A stretch of 64,000 nucleotides of DNA from positions 607,501-671,500 of the forward strand of contig JAEMWC010000132.1 of assembly GCA_016490735.1 (NCBI GenBank), given 5' to 3'. Positions 54,189 to 62,939 of this stretch are shown here, piece after piece (position 1 is the stretch's first letter; each line of letters starts with the position of its first letter). A program made the position numbers and the translations under genes. This stretch comes from Pachyseris speciosa. Taxonomy: Eukaryota > Cnidaria > Anthozoa > Scleractinia > Pachyseridae. The notes beneath the pieces are model-generated. The model ran no database searches. It saw only the letters and a list, made by a program, of their open reading frames with translations, and was not told the DNA's origin.

Positions 54189-57100
54189 GTGAGTGAGTGG
54201 TTGGTTGGTTGGTTGGTTGGTTGATTGATTGGCTGGCTGGCTGGCTGGCTGACTGACTGACTGATTGACTGGCTCGCTGACTGTCTGACGGACTGATGAA
54301 AGAACGGACGGACGGCCTGCACACCCACCATAATGACAGACTTACAGACTTATTCACTTACCTTACGTTCCGCTATCTCCGAGGCCATAAACAACAGTCG
54401 AGGGTGTCGTGAGAAATAAAACCAAAATACAGAATGATGGGGTAAATCTGATAACAAACTGCTGCTGAAGAAATCCTCTCCAACCCAGCGGCTTCCCCCT
54501 GCTCTCCTAGTTCGCTAATTTTCTCAAAAAGCCGGGAGATCTTAAAATCCTTCAAAGGCAAGAACAGGGGGGGACTCCTTCTGGGCAACGCCAAGCACCC
54601 CCCTGTTACTCTTCCGAATTTTCAGACTGACTTAAAAAAGTAACCGGGAAGACAGCCACATCCACTAGTTGAAACAGTGCCTAAGTTCACCTTCCCCTTC
54701 TCCTTTCCCCTACTGTTCTTCCAAATTTTAGTTCCAGAGTAGGTAAGGACACTTACCTTCAATGATAAACTCTTTCACTTGAATGAGCAATTCAGAAGTC
54801 ACATCTCCATTCCACTTCACCATTATTGTGTCACGTGGTATAAACAGTGCTTTGTGAACAAGCGTTATGAGGTCTCTGTTGTACTTGTCTACGACGACAT
54901 TACGAGTGTTGGCAGAGTCGTAGACTCGAAGCCTTTGCCATGGTTGCATTCCACTGAAGTTCAACAAGGTCATCTTTATTCCACGACCTTTAGAAACTGT
55001 CAACACTTTTTGACAACTTTCTGACGCCATGGTGTTCTTTAGCTTCGGGATTTTGAAATTTAGAAGTGTTTGGTCATGGAAAATTATAGTTTTCTCGTCG
55101 CTGCAGATAAACACTCGATTAAAGGTGACCTGGGGTATGTTACTTGCTCTTGCTTCATCGAAGGAAATTCCTTGTTCGTTCATTGAAGACTCCGAGTTTT
55201 CAAATATAACGTTTCGTTGAGTTTGTAAAAAGCTGACTCCAGCTTTTCCTGCATTTATAAAGGCGCTGTTTTGGACTTTGACGTCACTTTCTGGAGCATG
55301 AATTCTTAGCCCACCGGAAGTGCAATTTCTGACATTAACGAATCTCAGTTCAGGTACGTTTGCTTCCGCTTCTATCGCTGGAACGCTGTTGCCATGACGA
55401 TCGCCACAATATGAGAACTCCACATGATAGAGTGAGGACTGCTTCTGGGTGGTGTACACATCTTTTGTGGATACAAAGCGCAAGTTTCCCCAGGCACCAC
55501 CTCGACATCTGACTACTGTAAGGCTTCTGCTATAGTTGAATGATTGCTGCCTGAAGGAGCACTCATGTAGAAATGTTTCGTTGCCATGACAACGCACTTC
55601 CACTAGCCCAGACCCATTCACGTTTCTTGCTAATTTGTTCTTATTATGGATGGCATCCACTGGTGGGCCGTATCCAAGCTGCCTACATATCATACTTCTT
55701 ACGTTCTTCGAAGAAGTGCTGTCAGAAACTGTAATTGGTTTCCAGGAGTTGCCGTGAAACATTTCCACCCTCCCTTCCCATGGGAAACTGCCATCGACAA
55801 GTCGAATTGCAAGGCGCGAATCTCGTTGAATTCCTACAGGTCCCTTGACTGTAAATATGATTGGCTTAGCAAGCGTCCCGAGCGCCCGGAGTTCTCCAGC
55901 AACAAGGATACTAACGCCAGGGGACACTCTTATCGTGACACCTGCTTCTATGCTAAGCGTGACATTTTCCAAGACAGTGAAATCGGAAATCACGCTGTAG
56001 GAACTTTGAAACGCCCTCAGTGTTAAGGACTCAAAAAGTCGTCCTGAAAGGACATCTCCGCGTTGTTTGTAATCGTGTTTCTTCACGGAAATGAATTCTG
56101 GGTCATCATCTCGCAAAAGAAAAGGCCAATCATTAGCAATGGCAAAGTCGTAACTATCGTCGAAATCCCATATCCTGTCACGTACTCCATCTCCTCTGCC
56201 TGTACCCCACCAGTTGTGTGTCACGTTTACAACGTCACCTTGGGAAATCGCCGGCACTCTAACACATAGCTCGGAGGCAAAGTAAGAGTTGTTAAATTTG
56301 TTAAGATGGAAGTCTATGTCTTTGTAATATTGAATACCAGAGAGAACCACAGCACAAGACTCTCCCCTGCTATTGCTGGTTTTACCTGAACGCAGCCTTA
56401 AACTGTAAGGTACGTTTTGTGATAAAGTGTTATTCGTGAAGGCAAGCTCTTTTCGGTAAAGATTTAAATCAATGTTATGCACCATTTGCAGTAAGACTAC
56501 ACTCTGGGCCCTGTTTTTCCTGAAAGTATTGTTGGCAAATCTGGTGTTTTCGTCCAAACGTAAAGCTTCTATCACACTCCTATTTTCGCATTGATTCTCA
56601 CTAAACAAATTATTTGCAACTGTTAGAGGAACGTAACCGGCTGTCCCTTCTAGAAGCAAACAGCTTCCATAATTAGACTCAAAAACGTTCTCTTTAATGA
56701 CAAAATCGCTTGCATCTCTTCGAATGTCAATCACTGCCTTATCTGGACACTGATTGGAAGAGAAGCGGTTGCCACGGACACTCACAGTAGGTCTTATGTG
56801 AGAGGCATAGGAGGTTCCGATAGCGATGACTGCGAAGCCACTATTTTCGTCAAATGAGTTATTCAGGAATGCCAATGAATATGTACTTTCGATGATTTCC
56901 ACTGTGGGTCCTTGGTTACGGAGAAAATTACAGGACTGAAACTGTATGGTAACAGCGTGGTAGCGATAATGCCGGTTTGAAAAACTGACTGCTCCAAGGC
57001 TGTTCCATGCAAATGTTGTATCAGATACGAACAAGCTAATGCGCTTGTCTCTATAATAGCCTCCGATTGTGAGTCCACGGTCACCACTGAAAGTCACACT

Positions 57101-60100
57101 TGAGTTGAGGATACGGATTATGCCACTACTACCGGAATAAATGTACATGCCTTGAAGCAAAGAACCATTGATCGCACAGTTCTTGATTGTGAACTCGGGG
57201 GACGACATCTGGTCTATCACTATTCCTAGTTTGTTTTGTTCAAAATTTGTTAAGCTGATCTTAACGAAGCTGATTCCAGTCGGTTGAAGTTTGACTCCAT
57301 ATTCCCGAGAATGTGAAATCTCTGAGTCGCTTATCGAGAGAGATCTCAACCCGCCTCCAGTAATGAGGACTCCTCCCTTGGTATTATTGCTGACCTTGCT
57401 TCGTGTTATGCTGATATGTCCTCCACTGTAGTCAACTTGCTTGCCCTCTGTGGTAGATGGAGATAAAAGAAGTTGATGAACAGACGTAAACGAACGCTTT
57501 CTTGGCATTAATTTGCGCTCTGCATTAAACACACTAATAAAGATATTATGAGCCAAGTTAAGTGACAGCTGCCCAAAAACTTAATAAATTTGCGCTTTAA
57601 ATTGTACTTAGCATTGATTCCACTTACCTTCAACTGTATAAACAAGGAAGTGGACGGCAAAATTTCTACGAGCGTACTTCTTGAAATTAAACAAAACTGA
57701 TGAACCGGTCGAGTTAAACACTCGGGGCTCTTCCAGGTAGAACTCTCCATCTTCCACGGAGACCCAGCCGACATATTCACACCGTCGTATATGTTCATGG
57801 AATGAGAATAATACGATGAACTGTAATAATACAGTTCTTGAATCACCAGCTTGTATCCTTCTTCTGTCTCCATGACATGCTGACAAGTTTGCTGCAGGGC
57901 ATCGTCTAATGTCTCTGACACGAAATAGTAAACTCGGTTCGCAGCTAGAAAAGTGACATTTCTTGAGCAGCCGTGAAAGACCTTGGAGACATCAGGACTG
58001 GCCATGTTGATAGCAAACGTGTTTGTTTGATCCCATGTGCTCGTATAAACAAATCCATTCTCGTTGTTTTCTGTTACGTTAACATTCGTTAAAGTAAGCG
58101 AGGGTGACAGAGAGTGTAAGCCGTGGGATTTCGTGTTTGAGATTATGGAATTAGGCATTAACGACTGGTTGTGCCATAAGTTCTGATGTACTACCTGCAC
58201 TCCCATTCCGGCGGAATTGTTTATGAAAATATTACTGATGTTATGGTGGTTGAGGTCAATTCTAAGAGCAGAGCCCGGGATTTTAATGTCACTGCGATAC
58301 GCAAAACCGGCGTTTGTAATGTCCAAGTGACGTAACAGGGTCTGACGGTCTGACATGGCCAGATGAAGCCCTGCCCAGTAGTCTTCCTGGCAATAGATAT
58401 ACACCATATTTCCGCGACAGGAACGGCTATAACTCCTGGAGTCGGCACTGCAGTTCATAATATCAGCATCGATGTCTGCATCGCAAACAACATTATGCAC
58501 AAAGATGGTTTCCTGACCAGTAGGTGGCCTGCCGGGGTGATACCTAGGAAGACATAAACATTAATTAAGAAGACTACTGTAGTTCTTGTTGTTGTCGTTA
58601 AACGACTTGTTTTCAGTTAAACAAGAAAGAAGACAAAGAAGAGAACAAACAAGTACAGTGTATTTTAAGGAGTACTAACAAAACTTAGGGTACGTTGGAA
58701 TTTCCTTTGAACTACTGTCCCTTCATCGGTAAGACAGCAGTCCCGAAACGTCTGACTTCTTTTTCTTTTCTTTTTTTTCCCAGTGAATATCAGCGCCCAA
58801 AGTAAGAAACTACAATCTTGAGCAGAACTTGTATCAAGGGTGTCAAACATTGTCAAGCCTACTTAAACTGTATTCGTGGCTTTTTCAGGACCCAGTCTGT
58901 TTTGGGAATGTACGGAATAAACAGAATACTTCAACTTGAAATTCACTTTTTAGCGGCAAAATCACGCGCCCCTCGCCAAATCCTTGACGTGGTATGGGAA
59001 ATCAGGTTCAGATACTCGGCCCAGACTGTCTGCAGATTGGTCCCAGGTCACCTTCGCCAAAAATATTCCGTTTGTTCTTTTGGAAAAAGTTATTCCTCCT
59101 GTTCTCTTATGCCTGAACCGGAAGAAGCCAGAAGGGTCCTAAAAGAATGCATCCTTTGCTTAACATTTGGTTCATGCGTCAGTGTGCGTTCATCGAGATA
59201 TGAAGCACGCGGGAAGTTTGGAGGTCACGAAAGATGCGTAAGAAAGAGTTGTTCGAGCGGTGACCGAGAACAACTCCCGCTCCTTGAATGCTCTCCAAAC
59301 TTCCCAAGTGATTCATATCTCGATGAGAGCACAGCTGACGCATGAACCAATTTTTTACTACATTTTCAGCGCGGTAGTTTAACGCGGACGTCATCAGCGT
59401 ACACAATGGAAATATGAAGCGTGCCCGCGCAATTGAATTTGATTACACGGATTTACTCGCTATGTTATAATTAATCTTAGCCATACAAAGTCCCGGCCGT
59501 TCTTAAATATTACCTTTGAAAGAAGAGATTGAGCTGTTTGCAAACGATTTTTGCTTCCACAGTAAATGAGCTGTAACGTGACCAACACACAGGCATCCAA
59601 GTCTTATTCACCCGGAATTCCAGTCTGCCCTCCCAGGAACTCGACCCTCCGAACAGGCGGAATTTACGACTGTAATCTTGTCTCTTAAGTTCTCCCCAAA
59701 ACTTAACTCTTTCATTTTCGTCTCCATTTACGACAAGCGTTCCTTGTACAAACATCGCAGACCTAAACAACAAAAATAAAAGTAACAAATTCACATTTCC
59801 TTATTTCTATGATTTCAATAGAAAAAACTAAACTTTTATCATAAACTACTCTGCAGAGCCGACCATTCAGTCTCTTCTTATATCTGAACTACCATTAATG
59901 TGTTCGTTAATTCATTCGTTCGTTCGTTCATTCATTCATTCATTCATCCACTCATCCACTCATTTATTCATTCACTTACACATTCATTCATTCATTCATT
60001 CATTCATTCATTGCACTCACTCGCTCGCTCACTAAACCCACGGAAGGACACCAATTCGACAACATAGAACACGTTTGGTTTCTAAGACGAATACTATAGC

Positions 60101-61199
60101 AGATGAGCAGCATTTCTTGATGTGTTGCCAAGGGTACCATGATATCCGACGAGATTTCCATTACACCATTAAGAGAGTGGGCAATTGCTTTGAGGTCCTA
60201 ACTGATCACGACAAGATTAAATATATACTGAAAGCCGGGAATCAAAATACATGCAAAATTATAGGGAAATATATCTACTTAATGCTTCAAAAAAGAAAAG
60301 AGATTCTCAACTCGTACTGTAATTAAATGATAAAATAGTTTATTATTGTGAATTGTAACATTAACACTCCTTTTTGTTATTTTAAGTCGTTAAAATTCAA
60401 GAATCTTTATTGTAAAGAGACCAATACCTCCCTTGTGACCCGGGGGGTACTTGGGTAAATTTTTGCTGGATATGTGCCGATGACCTCTCAGAACCCCTAC
60501 CCCATTATAGTCTATTCTGTGGCCAAATATAGACCCCATCTTAGTCGCTTTTGGGCAAATGTAATTTTCGTGATCCCATCTTAGTCATTTTCTGTTTATG
60601 CATCTACCTTGTAAAGCCTTTTAAGTAGGTCATGATAAACTGAATTGACACATTTAAAAACTGAATGTAGAAAACTTTACTTTTCACCTACAAAACAAAC
60701 GTTTTAGCACATTTATCCCCAAAATCCCGAAAATGTGCGACCCCATTCTAGAAACTCTATTGAAAATGCAACCCCATTATAGTCAATCCAGTCGCGAAAA
60801 TGCGACCCTATCCAGCGGCACATCCCATTAACCTATTACTAGGAAAAGCCCCCACCCCCCGGGCCTTGTGAGAGTACGGCACAATAGCGATATACTGTTG
60901 CTGTTACTTTTACTCACTCACTCACTCACTCACTCACTCACTCACTCAAGAGATTCTCAACTCTTAAATGATAAATTAGTTTATTGTGAATTTTAAAATT
61001 AACACTCCCTTTTTGTTATTTTAAGTCGTTAAAATTTTACACTCTATTGTTACTGTTACTGTTACCGTTACCGTTACCGTTACCGTTACCGTTACCGTTA
61101 CTGTTACTGTTACTTTTACTGTTACTGTTACTGTTACTGTTACTGTTGCTGTTGCTGTTACCGTTACTGTTACTGTTACTGATACTGTTGCTGTTGCTT

Positions 61200-61238
<39 letters not shown>

Positions 61239-61934
61239 ATTTTACAGTTACTGTAACTGTTACTGTTACTGTTACTGTTACTGTTACTGTTGCTGTTGCT
61301 GTTACTGTTGCTGGTGCTGGTGCTGTTGCTGTTGCTGTTGCTGTTGCTGGTACTGGTACTGGTGCTAGTGCTGTTTCTGTTGCTGTTACTGTTGCTGTTA
61401 CTGTTACTATTACTGGTACTGGTGCTGTTACTGTTGCTGGTGCTGTTTCTGTTTCTGTTGCTGTTGCTGTTGCTGTTGCTGTTCCTGTTGCAGTTACTGG
61501 TACTGGTACTGGTACTGGTGCTGTTACTGTTGCTGGTGCTGTTGCTGTTTCTGTTGCTGTTGCTGTTGTTGTTACTGGTGCTGGTGCTGGTGCTGGTGCT
61601 GGTGCTGTTGCTGTTGCTGTTACTGCTACTGGTACTGGTGCTGGTGCTGTTCCTGTTGCTGTTACTGTTACTGTTACTGGTACTGGTGCTGTTACTGTTG
61701 CTGGTGCTGTTGCTGTTGCTGTTCCTGTTGCAGTTACTGGTACTGGTACTGGTACTGGTGCTGTTACTGTTGCTGGTGCTATTACTGTTGCTGTTGCTGG
61801 TACTGTTGCTGTTTCTGTTGCTGTTGCTGTTGTTGTTACTGCTACTGCTACTGGTGCTGGTGCTGTTGCTGTTGCTGTTTCTGTTTCTATTACTGTTGCT
61901 GGTGCTGGTGCTGGTGCTGTTACTGTTACTGTTA

Positions 61935-61985
<51 letters not shown>

Positions 61986-62621
61986 GTGCTGGTGCTGGTG
62001 CTATTGCTATTGCTGTAGCCGTTGCTGTTGCTGTTGCTGTTCCTTTCGCGGGTGCTGTGGCTGGTACTGGTTCTCTTGCTGTTCTTGTTGCTGTTGCTGT
62101 TACTGATGCTGATGCTGGTGCTATTGCTGTTGCTTTTGCTGTTGCTGTTACTGGTACTGGTACTGGTACTGGTACTGGTACTGGTACTGGTTCTGCTGCT
62201 TTTGCTGTTGCTGTTACTGTTACTGTTACTGCTGCTGGTGCTGGTGCTGGTGCTGGTGCTGTTACTGTTGCTGGTGCTGTTGCTATTGCTGGTGCTGGTG
62301 CTGGTGCTGGTGCTATTGCTGTAGCCGTTGCTGTTGCTGTTGCTGTTCCTTTCGCGGGTGCTGTGGCTGGTACTGGTTCTCTTGCTGTTCTTGTTGCTGT
62401 TGCTGTTACTGATGCTGATGCTGGTGCTATTGCTGTTGCTTTTGCTGTTGCTGTTACTGGTACTGGTACTGGTACTGGTACTGGTACTGGTACTGGTTCT
62501 GCTGCTTTTGCTGTTGCTGTTACTGTTACTGTTACTGCTGCTGGTGCTGGTGCTGGTGCTGGTGCTGTTACTGTTGCTGGTGCTGTTGCTATTGCTGGTG
62601 CTGGTGCTGGTGCTGGTGCTA

Positions 62622-62663
<42 letters not shown>

Positions 62664-62897
62664 GTGCTGGTGCTGGTGCTAGTGCTGTTGATGTTACTGT
62701 TGCTGGTGCTGGTGCTGGTGCTGTTGCTGTTACTGGTACTGGTGCGGTTACTGTTGCTGGTGCTGGTGCTGTTGTTGGTGCTGGTGCTGGTGCTGGTGCT
62801 GGTGCTGTTGCTGTTACTGGTACTCGTGCTGTTGCTGGCGCTGTTGCTGTTGCTGTTACTGGTACTTGTACTGGTACTGGTGTTGGTGCTGGTTCTA

Positions 62898-62939
<42 letters not shown>

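Noticed and set aside
53960..54357. Ser/Gln/Asn-rich frames on the minus strand
   Set aside because: Tetranucleotide array without complex sequence or splice signals.
56863..57087. Alternative minus-strand frames inside exon 4
   Set aside because: Overlap the 897-codon beta-helix/SRCR frame, which is clearly the coding one.
58818..59345. 175-codon plus-strand frame
   Set aside because: It runs into a hairpin MITE and resembles no protein family.
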